A DNA stretch of 64,000 bases from Micromonosporaceae bacterium (GCA_003543035.1 DPJL01000275.1:34061-98060), one strand, 5' to 3'; shown: positions 16,979 through 25,908, counted from the stretch's first letter. Made by a program: numbers and translations. The notes: generated by a model not told the origin, from the sequence alone.

Positions 16979-18276
16979 CCGATCACGATGTGCGAGCGCG
17001 AGCGGCAGCGGAGTTGGAGCGCACTCGCGCCCGCAGCATGATCCTGACCGACTCAGTAGACGACGACGATTTCATCAAGCAACACTCACACCTCATGTCG
17101 CCACTGGTGTGGGATCTGGCCCACATCGGCAACCAAGAGGAGTTGTGGTTGGTACGCGACGTAGGCGGCCGCGAGCCAGTGCGTACGGACATCGACCACC
17201 TCTACGATGCCTTCAAACACCCGCGGGTCGACCGGCCGACTTTGCCCCTGCTGGGCCCAGCCGAGGCACGCGCCTACATCGGCACAGTGCGCCAGAAGGT
17301 GCTCGACCTGCTCGATACGGTCCGGCTGGAAGGGCGGCCGCTGGTCGAGCATGGGTTCGCCTTCGGCATGATCGTGCAACACGAGCAGCAGCACGACGAG
17401 ACGATGCTCGCTACGCATCAGCTGCGCCAAGGCGATCCGGTCCTGTCGGCCGCGCTTCCTCCGTCCAGCCACGGCGCCGTGTCCGGAGAGGCTCTGATTG
17501 ACGGCGGCCCCTTCCTCATGGGTACCTCCTTAGAACCCTGGGCATTGGACAACGAGCGCCCGGAACACACCGTCGACGTCCCGGCATACTTCATCGACCG
17601 GGCGCCGGTGACCAACCGGCAGTATCAGGAGTTCATCGACGGGGGTGGCTACAAGGATCGGCGTTGGTGGAGTACGGCGGGTTGGGAGCATCGCCAGCAA
17701 GCCAAGCTGAAGGCACCGATGCACTGGCACGGCGACGGCACCTATGTCCGGTTTGGACGGCGGGAGCCGATCGTGCCAGACGAGCCCGTGGTCCACGTGT
17801 GCTGGTATGAAGCGGAGGCATACGCGGCGTGGGCGGGCAAGCGCCTGCCGACTGAGGCCGAGTGGGAAAAGGCCGCGCGATACGACCCGGCCACCGGACG
17901 CTCTCGGCGTTACCCGTGGGGCGACGACGATCCCGGCCCCGAACACGCCAATCTGGGCCAGCGCCACCTGTCCCCTGCGCCGGTCGGCGCCTACCCGCGG
18001 GGTACCTCGCCAGAGGGCGTGCACCAGCTGATCGGTGACGTGTGGGAGTGGACCGGCTCCGACTTCACGGGCTATCCCGGTTTCACTGCCTTCCCCTACA
18101 AGGAGTACTCAGAGGTGTTCTTCGGCAGCGACTACAAGGTGTTACGTGGGGGCTCGTTCGGCACCGACGCGGCCGCGTGCCGGGGCACGTTCCGCAACTG
18201 GGACTACCCCATCCGCAGGCAGATCTTCAGCGGATTGCGCTGTGCCCGCGATCCCCGGCCCGGTGAGGTGGCCTGA
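16975..18276 (+). CDS. egtB: EgtB, hercynine oxygenase (iron-dependent sulfoxide synthase)
   Basis: The 433-residue enzyme couples gamma-glutamylcysteine and hercynine with O2 to give the gamma-glutamyl hercynylcysteine sulfoxide. The N-terminal DinB-like domain carries the three iron-binding histidines: H50 in WDLAHIGNQEE and H136/H140 in QHEQQHDE. The C-terminal domain is of the formylglycine-generating-enzyme type (GGPFLMGTSLEPWALDNE, AGKRLPTEAEWEKAARYD, GDVWEWTGSDF, VLRGGSFGTD, CRGTFRNWDYP). The length matches the mycobacterial enzyme. The start overlaps egtA by four bases and the stop shares one base with the egtC start (TGATG), so translation is coupled. Confidence 0.96.
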   Translation: MTDHDVRARAAAELERTRARSMILTDSVDDDDFIKQHSHLMSPLVWDLAHIGNQEELWLVRDVGGREPVRTDIDHLYDAFKHPRVDRPTLPLLGPAEARAYIGTVRQKVLDLLDTVRLEGRPLVEHGFAFGMIVQHEQQHDETMLATHQLRQGDPVLSAALPPSSHGAVSGEALIDGGPFLMGTSLEPWALDNERPEHTVDVPAYFIDRAPVTNRQYQEFIDGGGYKDRRWWSTAGWEHRQQAKLKAPMHWHGDGTYVRFGRREPIVPDEPVVHVCWYEAEAYAAWAGKRLPTEAEWEKAARYDPATGRSRRYPWGDDDPGPEHANLGQRHLSPAPVGAYPRGTSPEGVHQLIGDVWEWTGSDFTGYPGFTAFPYKEYSEVFFGSDYKVLRGGSFGTDAAACRGTFRNWDYPIRRQIFSGLRCARDPRPGEVA

Positions 18277-19010
18277 TGTGCCGTCACCTGCTGTATCTAG
18301 GAACGCCGGTGACGTTGGCGGCGCTGTTGTTAGAGCCGCCGCACAGTCTGCTGCACCAATCGTGGGCGCCGCGCGACATGCGCGGCGGCGGCACCATCAA
18401 CGCCGACGGCTTCGGCGCCGGCTGGTACAAAGAAAACAGTCCGATCCGTTACCGCCGCGACGTTCCTATGTGGAGCGACGAGAACTTCCTGTCACTGGCG
18501 AAGGTGACCTCGAGCGGCACAGTCCTGGCAGCCGTCCGCTCCGCCACCATTGGCATGACCTTCGGCGAAGCCGCCGCCGCACCATTCACCGCCGATGGCT
18601 GGTTGTTCAGCCACAACGGGAAAGTCGCCGGCTGGCCGGGGAGCGTGGCCAAACTCGCCGAACGGCTACCGGTCACGGATCTGCTCACCTTGGACGCGCC
18701 GACCGACTCGGCCCTGCTGTGGGCCCTAATCCGGCATCGGTTGCGCGGCGGCGAACCACCCGGTTCGGCGCTGGCCACCACGGTGGCCGACGTGATCGCT
18801 GCCGCGCCGGGTTCACGGCTGAACCTGTTGCTCACCAACGGAATCACCGGTTACGCGACGACCGCCGGGCACTCGTTGTCGGTCCTGAACCAGCCGGAGA
18901 GGGTCATCGTCGCCTCGGAGCCGTTCGACGAGGCCCCGCAATGGATTGCCGTGCCGGATCACCACCTGCTGACCGCCAGCCCATCTGGATACCACATGGA
19001 GGATATGTGA
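18276..19010 (+). CDS. egtC: EgtC, gamma-glutamyl hercynylcysteine sulfoxide hydrolase
   Basis: The 244-residue protein is a class II (Ntn) glutamine-amidotransferase-like hydrolase that removes the gamma-glutamyl group from the EgtB product. Cys2, directly after the initiator Met (MCRHLLYLG), is the expected N-terminal nucleophile. Supporting blocks are GGGTINADGFGAGWY, AAVRSATIGM, the FSHNGKVAGWPG loop and a late SEPFDEAPQW. It overlaps egtB by one base and egtD by four (GTGA). It is cytoplasmic. Confidence 0.94.
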   Translation: MCRHLLYLGTPVTLAALLLEPPHSLLHQSWAPRDMRGGGTINADGFGAGWYKENSPIRYRRDVPMWSDENFLSLAKVTSSGTVLAAVRSATIGMTFGEAAAAPFTADGWLFSHNGKVAGWPGSVAKLAERLPVTDLLTLDAPTDSALLWALIRHRLRGGEPPGSALATTVADVIAAAPGSRLNLLLTNGITGYATTAGHSLSVLNQPERVIVASEPFDEAPQWIAVPDHHLLTASPSGYHMEDM

Positions 19011-19972
19011 GGATCGACGTCCACCTGACCGAGGCCGACCTGACAGAGCAGCTGCGCCAGGACGTCCACATTGGACTTTCTGCTCAGCCGAAGTGGTTGC
19101 CACCCAAGTGGTTCTACGATGCGCGGGGCAGCGAGCTGTTCGAGGCGATCACCGAGCTGCCCGAGTACTATCCCACCCGGGCCGAGCGGGAGATCCTCCG
19201 TGCGCGATCGGGCGACATCGCCTCGATCACCGGCGCCAAGACCATCGTGGAGCTGGGCTCCGGGTCGTCAGACAAGACCCGCCTTCTGCTCGACGCTCTA
19301 CGAAGCCACGGGACTTTGGCGCGCTTCGTGCCGCTGGATGTCTCCGAGACCGCGCTACGTGCGGCTGCCCAGGCCATCGATTCCGACTACCCCGAGCTTG
19401 AGGTGCACGCCATCGTCGGCGACTTCACGAGCCACCTCGACCAGATACCACCCGGCGACGGACGGCTCGTCGCCTTCCTCGGCGGGACCATCGGCAACCT
19501 GCTGCCAGCCGAGCGGGCCGAATTCCTGGCCGCGCTTAGGAAGACATTGCATCGCGGCGAATGGCTGCTCCTCGGCACCGACCTGGTCAAGGAGAGCGGC
19601 ACTCTGGTAGCGGCCTACGACGATGCGGCGGGCGTCACAGCCGAATTCAACCGCAACGTGCTGCGAGTGCTCAACCGCGAGCTGGGTGCCGATTTCGTGG
19701 TGGAGGCGTTCGACCATGTGGCAGTGTGGGACCCGGTGAACGAATGGATAGAGATGCGGCTGCGAGCCAGTCGCGACACCACCGTGGACGTTGCCGCGCT
19801 TGGCATGAATGTCTCCTTTTCCGCGGGAGAAGACCTTCTGACCGAGATCTCCGCGAAGTTCCGCCGCGAAGGGGTCGCGGCGGAACTGGCGAGCGCCGGT
19901 TTCACCGCCCGCCATTGGTGGACCGATACACACGGCCGTTTCGCGGTCACACTCGCTATCGCCGACTGGTAG
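19007..19972 (+). CDS. egtD: EgtD, histidine N-alpha-methyltransferase
   Basis: The 321-residue SAM-dependent enzyme trimethylates histidine to hercynine, the first step of the pathway. The N-terminus reads RQDVHIGLSAQPKWLPPKWF, then YDARGSELFEAITELPEYYPTR-like family consensus. The SAM loop is TIVELGSGSSDKTR (near residue 80), followed by VPLDVSE and AFLGGTIGNL. The GTG start overlaps the egtC stop (GTGA, 19007-19010); the frame stays open far upstream, but that part lies inside egtB and egtC in another frame and is not coding. No EgtE-type PLP lyase follows, so the final C-S cleavage must be encoded elsewhere or done by another PLP enzyme. Confidence 0.95.
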   Translation: MRIDVHLTEADLTEQLRQDVHIGLSAQPKWLPPKWFYDARGSELFEAITELPEYYPTRAEREILRARSGDIASITGAKTIVELGSGSSDKTRLLLDALRSHGTLARFVPLDVSETALRAAAQAIDSDYPELEVHAIVGDFTSHLDQIPPGDGRLVAFLGGTIGNLLPAERAEFLAALRKTLHRGEWLLLGTDLVKESGTLVAAYDDAAGVTAEFNRNVLRVLNRELGADFVVEAFDHVAVWDPVNEWIEMRLRASRDTTVDVAALGMNVSFSAGEDLLTEISAKFRREGVAAELASAGFTARHWWTDTHGRFAVTLAIADW

Positions 19973-19991
19973 CCATGTTCAAAGGGTCTAG

Positions 19992-20021
19992 GAGCGCAGG
20001 TACCGAGTTCTGCCTGCGCTC
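19992..20021. terminator. 9-bp stem-loop after egtD
   Basis: GAGCGCAGG (19992-20000) and CCTGCGCTC (20013-20021) pair perfectly around a 12-base loop, 20 bases after the egtD stop. It is a plausible terminator of the egtABCD operon. There is no U-tract. Confidence 0.5.
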
Positions 20022-20027
20022 TGCCAC

Positions 20028-20168
20028 ATGACGACGCCGGCGGACCCGCACGAGTCCGACCGGCGCCTCGCGTTCATCCGCTGGCTTGACAACGCCCGCC
20101 TCCGCCAAGTGCACGGCCTGGAACACCCCGGTGACCCCAACCAGCCCAACAGCCATCACCGTCACTAG
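20028..20168 (+). CDS. Possible 46-residue protein
   Basis: A short open frame begins with ATG just after the stem-loop and reads through RRLAFIRWLDNARLRQVHGL, then HPGDPNQPNSHHRH. The amphipathic RRLAFIRWLDNARLR stretch looks protein-like, but the ribosome binding site is poor and the size is small. An open frame on the opposite strand covers the same bases. I cannot decide between a real microprotein and chance. Confidence 0.3.
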   Translation: MTTPADPHESDRRLAFIRWLDNARLRQVHGLEHPGDPNQPNSHHRH

Positions 20169-20336
20169 CGCGGGCACTCTGTCCAATGTAGATCTTGGTT
20201 CAGCTGAGCCGCAGCGCGAAATCTCCCATCCTGCGTGTTATGGTCTGGTACTTCGAAGGATGTCGCCACGGGTGGGGCCTGTGGCGGCGACATTTTTCAG
20301 TCCCGGTGAGCCGGGTGCCCACTACTGGGGAGTGGT

Positions 20337-23300
20337 GTGCGTTTTGGAGTGCTTGGGCCACTGACGGCCCATCAGGACAATGGGAAACCCTTGCGAGTAC
20401 CGGGGAGCCGGCCACGCGTCGTGCTCGCCATGCTGCTGATGAACGCCAACCGCTTTGTCTCGGCGGACCGGCTGGCGACGGCTTTGTGGAATGACGCCCC
20501 GCCGCAGTCTCACGTGTCGAACCTGCATACCTACCTATCCCGGCTGCGGCAAGCGCTACATGGCATCCAGCTGGAGACCGCGGCGGGCGGTTACCGGGTA
20601 ACGGCGGCAGAACCGGATCTGGACCTGCTGTTGTTCAGGTCCTTGGTCGGGACGGCCCGGCGCCAAGCCGAGCTGGGCAACCAGGCCGAAGCGGCCACGG
20701 GTTACCGCACGGCTCTGGACCTGTGGCGTGGCCGCCCGGTGGAGGATCTGACCATCCCCGTCCTCCTGCCGCAGATCACCGGCCTGGAGCAGGAGCAGCT
20801 GGCTGTCACCGAGGAATGGCTCGACGCCGAGCTGGCCGCGGGCCGGGCCGCGGAAATGGTCAGCGAGCTGACGACGCTCACGGGCTTACATCCCTTGCGG
20901 GAACGCCTGCGCGGGCAGCTCATGCTGGCATTGGCACAGGTTGGCCGCAGGGCGGACGCCCTCGAGGCGTACACGACTTTCCGGTCAGCGCTCGTCGAGG
21001 AGCTGGGTGTCGAACCCGGACTCGAGCTCCAGCGCACGCACGGTGAGATCCTGCGCGGAGAAGTCACGCCAGCGGTCTCCAACCGCCCCAGCGCCTTTCC
21101 CATCTGCCAATTGCCTGCCGACATCCCGGCTTTCACGGGACGGACCGCCGTCCTGGAGCGGCTGGAGCAGGCCCTGACGGGTGCTCACTCGGCCACCCCC
21201 GTTGTGGTGGTGTCCGGCCCGCCCGGCGTCGGCAAGACCGCGCTCGCGGTCCATCTGGCACATGGCCTGCGGGACCGGTTTCCGGACGGCCAGGTTTTCG
21301 TGCCAATGGCGGGGGCCTCGACGACGCCGCGGGACCAACGCGATGTGCTCGCCGAGTTGTTGCACAACCTTGGCGTCGCCGGGTCGGCCGTGCCCGACTC
21401 CATCGAGGCTCGCGCAGCCGCATACCGCGCCCAGCTCGCCGATCGGCGAGTGCTCGTCCTCCTCGATGACGCCCGCGATCCCGCGCAGATCAGGCAGCTC
21501 ATCCCGGGCACGCCGGGATGCGCGGTGGTCGTGACCGGGCGCAATCGCCTGTCGTGCCTCGACACCGCGGGCTCGACCGTACTTGAGCCACTGTCCGACA
21601 ACGAGGCCCGGGTGATGCTGTCCGCGGCGGTGGGCGCCGCCCGCATCACGGCCGAAACCCATGCGGCGGACCGGATTGTGGCCGCATGCGGCGGCCTTCC
21701 CCTCGCGTTGCGCATCGCCTCGGCTCGCCTCGTCGGCCGTCCCGATTGGACGCTTCGCTCCTTCGCCGAGCGCATCCGTGACGAGGGCCGGCGTCTCGAC
21801 GAGCTGTCCGTCTCGGATCTGCACGTGCGAGCCAGCCTGGCGCTGAGCTTCGAGGGACTGACCGAGCCGGACAGGCGTGCCTTCCAGCTCCTGTCGGCGT
21901 TGGGCCTGATCGACTTCGCCTGCTGGGCCGCCGCGGCCGTGCTCGGGCAGCCGGAGTCGCAAGTAGACGCTGTCATCGACCGGCTGGTCAACGCGAACCT
22001 GCTGGAACCCAGGGGCGTCGATGTCGCGGGTCAGCCGCGATATCGCCTGCACGACCTGTTGCGCATCGTCGCTCACGAGCGCGCGGTGGCCGAGGGCGGC
22101 CAGAGTGAGCTCGAGGCCGCGTTCCACAGGCTGATCGGCACGGCGACCGCGCTGACGACCATCGCCGACAGCTCGGTGGCCCGCAACTCGGTCAGCCCGT
22201 GGCACACAAGCGAAGTTGGTTCTGAGGCCCGGGCCGCTCTGGCGGTGCGGGTGCCGCACGATGGCGTGACCTGGCTGGCCGCCGAGCACGGCACGATCCT
22301 TGCGATTGCCTTGCGCGCGTGCGACTTAGGCTTGCACACCGCAGCGGCCCGGCTGAGCGCACACTTGACCAACTACCTGTATTCGGGGGCCTGGATCGCG
22401 CATCTGAACCGCTTGCACAGCGGGGTCCGGCAGGCGGCCCTGGATGCCGGCGACGAGCGCCTGGCGCTTCCGGCCGCGTACATGCTGGCGTCTGTTCACG
22501 CCCTGCGTGGCGACCGGGCAGCGGCGCTGCAGGGCCTGACCGAGTGCGCGGCGGATGCGGATCGGCTTGGCGAGCTGCGTGTGCTGGGGTGTAGTCTAAT
22601 CGGCCGGGCGTTCTGGATGTCGGTGACCGGCGGGGGCAGCGAAGAGGCCGTCCGCCTCAGCGAGCGCTCGGCCGGCCTGTTCTGCCAGCTTGGCGACCCG
22701 GTCGGGGAGGTCTCTGCCCGCAGGGCGATGGGCCTGGCACTGACCGAGCTAGGCCGCGTAGACGAGGCGGCTGAGGTCCTTGAGCGAGCCTGCGCCACCG
22801 CCCGCGAACTCAGCGAGCCGTTCCTCGTGGGGCTGATCCTCAACACGTATGCGCCCGTGTTGCTCAACCAAGGCGAATACCTCAAAGCCAAGGAGGCAGC
22901 CGAGGAAGGTGTCACCGTCCTATCCAGAGTCGGCAACCGGGTGGGGGTCGAAACCATGCGGAGCATTCTCGGGCTGGCTGAGGTGGCGGTTGGTAACAGG
23001 GACCGGGCCTTGAGCATCTTCCGGCAGGTGCGGGGCTACTTTGACCAGATCGGTGACGAGCTGATGGTGATCCTGATGACGCGCAATCTGGCCGCCGCCA
23101 TGGTCGGGGAGGGCCAGGCCAGGGGCGCGTTGCCAATCATGCGTGACTGCCTTGCCGTTCTAAGGCGCATCGGCAGCCCACGCCGGATCCATGAGATGCA
23201 GGTGCTGCTCGCTGTCGCACTGGAGCGGGCCGGGCACCTGGACGAGGCCGAGTTGGCGCGGGCCGAGGCTGGGGACCCGGGCCTGGGTGCGACCTACGAC

Positions 23301-23360
23301 CGGAGGATTCAGATCGTGCTCACCCTGACCGAGCCGGTTGCGTTGCGGGCATCGGCCTGA
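20337..23360 (+). CDS. AfsR/SARP-family regulator with NB-ARC and TPR domains
   Basis: The 1007-residue product has the full AfsR architecture: winged helix (1-92, MRFGVLGPLTAHQ), activation domain (about 95-242, DLWRGRPVEDL, EELGVEPGLELQ), NB-ARC ATPase (about 262-530, Walker A GPPGVGKTAL near 295, LVLLDDARD, VVTGRNRLS) and a long TPR-like C-terminus (about 640-990). GTG at 20337 is the start because the winged helix begins immediately. The Gly-Pro-Pro-Gly Walker A and the VVTGRN motif differ from the other two copies in this window, so it is not a recent duplicate. No pathway genes flank it. It ends at a strong stem-loop (23361). The signal it senses is unknown. Confidence 0.9.
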   Translation: MRFGVLGPLTAHQDNGKPLRVPGSRPRVVLAMLLMNANRFVSADRLATALWNDAPPQSHVSNLHTYLSRLRQALHGIQLETAAGGYRVTAAEPDLDLLLFRSLVGTARRQAELGNQAEAATGYRTALDLWRGRPVEDLTIPVLLPQITGLEQEQLAVTEEWLDAELAAGRAAEMVSELTTLTGLHPLRERLRGQLMLALAQVGRRADALEAYTTFRSALVEELGVEPGLELQRTHGEILRGEVTPAVSNRPSAFPICQLPADIPAFTGRTAVLERLEQALTGAHSATPVVVVSGPPGVGKTALAVHLAHGLRDRFPDGQVFVPMAGASTTPRDQRDVLAELLHNLGVAGSAVPDSIEARAAAYRAQLADRRVLVLLDDARDPAQIRQLIPGTPGCAVVVTGRNRLSCLDTAGSTVLEPLSDNEARVMLSAAVGAARITAETHAADRIVAACGGLPLALRIASARLVGRPDWTLRSFAERIRDEGRRLDELSVSDLHVRASLALSFEGLTEPDRRAFQLLSALGLIDFACWAAAAVLGQPESQVDAVIDRLVNANLLEPRGVDVAGQPRYRLHDLLRIVAHERAVAEGGQSELEAAFHRLIGTATALTTIADSSVARNSVSPWHTSEVGSEARAALAVRVPHDGVTWLAAEHGTILAIALRACDLGLHTAAARLSAHLTNYLYSGAWIAHLNRLHSGVRQAALDAGDERLALPAAYMLASVHALRGDRAAALQGLTECAADADRLGELRVLGCSLIGRAFWMSVTGGGSEEAVRLSERSAGLFCQLGDPVGEVSARRAMGLALTELGRVDEAAEVLERACATARELSEPFLVGLILNTYAPVLLNQGEYLKAKEAAEEGVTVLSRVGNRVGVETMRSILGLAEVAVGNRDRALSIFRQVRGYFDQIGDELMVILMTRNLAAAMVGEGQARGALPIMRDCLAVLRRIGSPRRIHEMQVLLAVALERAGHLDEAELARAEAGDPGLGATYDRRIQIVLTLTEPVALRASA

Positions 23361-23397
23361 CGACCGTTGCGGTGTCCCCCGGACCCCACAACGGTCG
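23361..23397. terminator. 17-bp imperfect stem-loop between convergent genes
   Basis: CGACCGTTGCGGTGTCC (23361-23377) pairs with GGACCCCACAACGGTCG (23381-23397) in 15 of 17 positions around a three-base loop. It lies directly after the AfsR-type stop codon and 18 bases before the stop of the convergent lipoprotein gene. It is a likely bidirectional terminator. Confidence 0.8.
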
Positions 23398-23414
23398 CAC
23401 CCTGCAAAGCCGGT

Positions 23415-23804
23415 CTATTTGACGGGAGCGATACAAAGCACCAGGTCTTGAGACGTGGTCGCCGGGTCATCGCTGTAGAGGGTCTCGGTGTAATCGGTCT
23501 GCGCGCAGGCGTCCTCACTGATCGTGCCGTCCTTGCGCAACAGCACTTTGAACGCCCCTGCCACCGTGCACTTGGCCGGCTTCACCTCGTTGTTCTTGGC
23601 CTCGTTGATGGTCAGGCAATCCCCGGCCTTGAACTTCTCCAGATCGCCTTCCACCGACTCGTCGGTCGCCGACGGCGCGGGCCGTGGCGACCCCGTGCCC
23701 TGTGTTGACGGGGCGGCGGTTCCGCCCGGTTCGGTGAAACCACATGCGACGGTCAACAGGAGCACGACCCCGACGACGGCCGCGTAAAGGGGTTTGCGGA
23801 TCAT
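23415..23804 (-). CDS. LppU-like exported lipoprotein
   Basis: The 129-residue product has a signal peptide with lipobox T-V-A-C (Cys near residue 22), a Gly/Thr/Ser/Pro linker, and a small mature domain with the spaced cysteines KAGDCLTI, PAKCTVAGAFKVL, DACAQTDY and DLVLCIAPVK. This Cys pattern resembles the mycobacterial LppU-type family, whose role is unknown. ATG at 23802-23804 has AAGGCGGTGG upstream and overlaps the stop of the membrane-protein gene before it by four bases, so the two are co-translated. It is probably anchored on the outer face of the membrane beside that partner. Confidence 0.75.
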   Translation of the reverse strand: MIRKPLYAAVVGVVLLLTVACGFTEPGGTAAPSTQGTGSPRPAPSATDESVEGDLEKFKAGDCLTINEAKNNEVKPAKCTVAGAFKVLLRKDGTISEDACAQTDYTETLYSDDPATTSQDLVLCIAPVK

Positions 23805-24325
23805 TGCGCCACCGCCTTCTTTGCTTTGGCGAAACGGTTGGTCTTGGGCAGGAAAAGCAGCACGATCGTGGCCAGGACCAGCCACGGCGCAAGCACGACC
23901 GGGACGAATCCGAGGGTGGGCAAGACAGCGGCCTCGCCGAGCAGAAGCCCGCTGGCCCCACAGATCGCGATGCCTCCGACTCCCGCCAGGACAGCGCGGG
24001 CCCAGGTGGCACCGTTGCGTGCGAGTAGCGCGAAAACGAGCATCAGCCCGGCGACGACCATCGCCACGACCGCCTTGGTCACCAGCGCGCTGTATGCCGT
24101 GTCCAGGTCTTCGCCGATCAGTTTGGCCAGCGCCGCGGCATCAGCCGCGCTCACGCCAACCTGGTCGGCGAGGTAGCTGCTGATCGACTCCTTTCCGCCG
24201 GAAATAATCATCACCGCGCCCACGATGTACATGGCGGCGGCGACGACCGCGGCCCAGACGGCGATGGCAAGCGTCGCCGGTCGCCGCGGCGCGCCTTCCA
24301 TCGGGGGTTCATACGTTGTACTCAT
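23801..24325 (-). CDS. Four-helix membrane protein of unknown function
   Basis: The 174-residue product has a short cytosolic lead (STTYEPPMEGAPRRPATL) and four hydrophobic segments (about 18-42, 86-108, 114-136, 139-162), ending in a basic tail (PKTNRFAKAKKAVAQ). A loop after the first helix (SSYLADQVGVSAADAAALAKLIGED) is probably extracellular and could contact the lipoprotein encoded downstream. The ATG at 24323-24325 follows GGAGAGAAGAAGG. This is the first gene of a two-gene operon with the LppU-like lipoprotein. I recognise no named domain. Confidence 0.7.
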   Translation of the reverse strand: MSTTYEPPMEGAPRRPATLAIAVWAAVVAAAMYIVGAVMIISGGKESISSYLADQVGVSAADAAALAKLIGEDLDTAYSALVTKAVVAMVVAGLMLVFALLARNGATWARAVLAGVGGIAICGASGLLLGEAAVLPTLGFVPVVLAPWLVLATIVLLFLPKTNRFAKAKKAVAQ

Positions 24326-24400
24326 CCTTCTTCTCTCCTCGTTCCTTGCGTGCTTAGGCACAGGTGAGGAGATTGCAGGAAGCGGGCACACGGGCACCAC

Positions 24401-24812
24401 ATGGCCGCCACATCGATGCCCGAACTGCCCGACTGTTGGAGCGACAGTGTTTTCGAGATGCTGCATGACGCGAGCGCGGCACTGTCGCAAATGGACGCTA
24501 ACGCGCTGCCGGGCGCGGAATCCGCTGCCGCACAACCCGGTGGCCGCTCAGCTGTAGACGCGCTCGTCGATATGTTGTTCTCTATCAGTCGATACTGCGT
24601 CGTGAGGCATGGTCATCGCTCGGGGTAACGGATGGGACCTGAACGAGATAGGGAGAAGGCGCCGCTGTTCTGCGAGAACGACTGCGGCACGTCTAGTCGA
24701 AGAGACCTTCCAACAGGCCAAGAGCCAGGCCGCGTTCTACTCGGAAGTGTTCGGGTGGATGTTTGACGACGTTTGGGTTCGGCTTGATAGTGCGCGTCCC
24801 GGGTTACGGTGA
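24401..24812 (+). pseudogene. Possible frameshifted HTH-type gene
   Basis: Two protein-like frames abut. The first (24401-24628) reads MPELPDCWSDSVFEMLHDAS and later GGRSAVDALVDMLFSISRYC. The second (from about 24609, another frame) reads GNGWDLNEIGRRRRCSARTT then AARLVEETFQQAKSQAAFY. The second has the W-x-x-x-E-I-G-R-x-x-x-C-S look of a helix-turn-helix with preceding helix, normally continuous with an upstream helix like the first frame's end. One single-base shift near 24610-24628 would join them into a protein of about 135 residues. A sequencing error or a real mutation would look the same here. Confidence 0.4.
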
Positions 24813-24912
24813 CCATCTCTCGAAGCCCCATCGACCCGGATATCCACGCCCGCCAAGACTCGGTCCAGGCGCCACTCGGGTTCGCCGACGCGGTTGCCTG
24901 GCATGCCGCAAG

Positions 24913-25407
24913 CTAGGGGCTCCACGGCCGTAGACGAGGCCACCATGCGCGTACATTCCTGCGGTACTGGTCATACTCCGCGCCGAACATACGAGCGAGT
25001 GTCGGCTCCTCGTAGAGCCTGACGAAGAGGGCGGCTACCACCCAGGCGAAACTGAAGTAGATCAGCAGGATGGACTGAGCGAACCATAGCGCCTGACCCA
25101 GAATGGCCGCCAGACCGCCGACGTACATCGGGTTGCGCACAAAGCGGTAGAGACCGCCGACCACCAGACGTTGCGGAGGGGCTACCGGGACGGGCGTGCC
25201 GAAGCCCTCCACGACGAACCGGACGAAGGAGTGGATGAGCGCGGCTACGCCGATGGCGATCAGGATTCCACCGGGGATCCGCAGCGCCCACAGCGCCGCC
25301 CGGCTCTGCCAGCCATCGGTTAACCAATAGGGCACAACGCCCGCGGCGATGCCAGGAGCCAACACGAACCAGATGGCCGTGATGATGCCCGCTCGCCGTC
25401 TGTCCAC
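24913..25407 (-). CDS. Isoprenylcysteine/phospholipid methyltransferase-like membrane protein
   Basis: The product belongs to the ICMT/PEMT membrane methyltransferase group. Three or four hydrophobic segments are visible (AIWFVLAPGIAAGVVPYWL, IPGGILIAIGVAALIHSF, YVGGLAAILGQALWF, LIYFSFAWVVAALFV). The family signature is GGLYRFVRNPMYVGGLAAIL followed by a C-terminal L-Y-E-E-P-T-L, F-G-A-E-Y-D-Q-Y-R-R-N-V, which binds SAM at the cytosolic face. I start it at GTG 25405-25407 (MDRRRAGIITAIWF) because the membrane domain begins there; the frame is open to 25584 and no good ribosome binding site distinguishes the starts. The substrate (lipid, protein or small molecule) cannot be read from sequence. 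Confidence 0.8.
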   Translation of the reverse strand: MDRRRAGIITAIWFVLAPGIAAGVVPYWLTDGWQSRAALWALRIPGGILIAIGVAALIHSFVRFVVEGFGTPVPVAPPQRLVVGGLYRFVRNPMYVGGLAAILGQALWFAQSILLIYFSFAWVVAALFVRLYEEPTLARMFGAEYDQYRRNVRAWWPRLRPWSP

Positions 25408-25546
25408 GAGGAAATGATACTGCTGTATGGATCGCGGCCAGCGTGATCCGCCGACGACGAATCCGCAATTTCGTTCTTGTCCAAAGTAAAACTTGGCCCG
25501 CCACACATCCGGTATGTCGCACACCGAGAGTTGGGACATGGAGGAA

Positions 25547-25848
25547 ATGACCGTGACTGTCGTCGAGGTTCCACCTGGCGTCAAGCTCCCCCCACAAGCA
25601 CCTCATCAGCGACGGACTTTGGTCGCGGTTGATGAAGCGCATTGTCAAGGACGAGGGCGTGGACGTGGTACTGGCCGAGCGCATATTGGATCAGTCCCTG
25701 GCCTTCCTGCTGTTCTGTTCACTCGAACGGCCACCTCATCCACCACAGTCCCTCTGACGAGGAGGACATCGACTACGGAGCAGGTAACGTTGCCCGGACC
25801 ATAGGGGCCATGAGGCTACGCGGCATTGCCGTGGACGAGGAACTGTAA
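25547..25848 (+). pseudogene. Broken gene for a glycine-rich-domain-like protein (two frameshifts, internal deletion)
   Basis: An ATG with a good ribosome binding site (GGAGGAA) starts MTVTVVEVPPGVKLPP. At the run of six C (25588-25593) the sense moves to another frame reading HKHLISDGLWSRLMKRIVKD, then EGVDVVLAERILDQSLAFLL. After C-S-L-E-R the sense moves again to a third frame reading GHLIHHSPSDEEDIDYG, then RTIGAMRLRGIAVDEEL and a stop at 25846. In intact actinobacterial relatives I would expect a VDVGWHTFIL-type His segment between the last two parts, and it is absent. This is therefore a gene with a homopolymer frameshift plus a deletion that removes the central His-containing block. Confidence 0.7.
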
Positions 25849-25908
25849 TGCCTGTTCCTGGGATCGTCGAGTCGCTGACTAACTCCGTTGAAGCGGTACC
25901 GGCCGGGG

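Noticed and set aside
18035..19006. Upstream extension of the egtD frame
   Set aside because: It overlaps egtB and egtC in another frame and has shadow composition. EgtD homology starts at GTG 19007.
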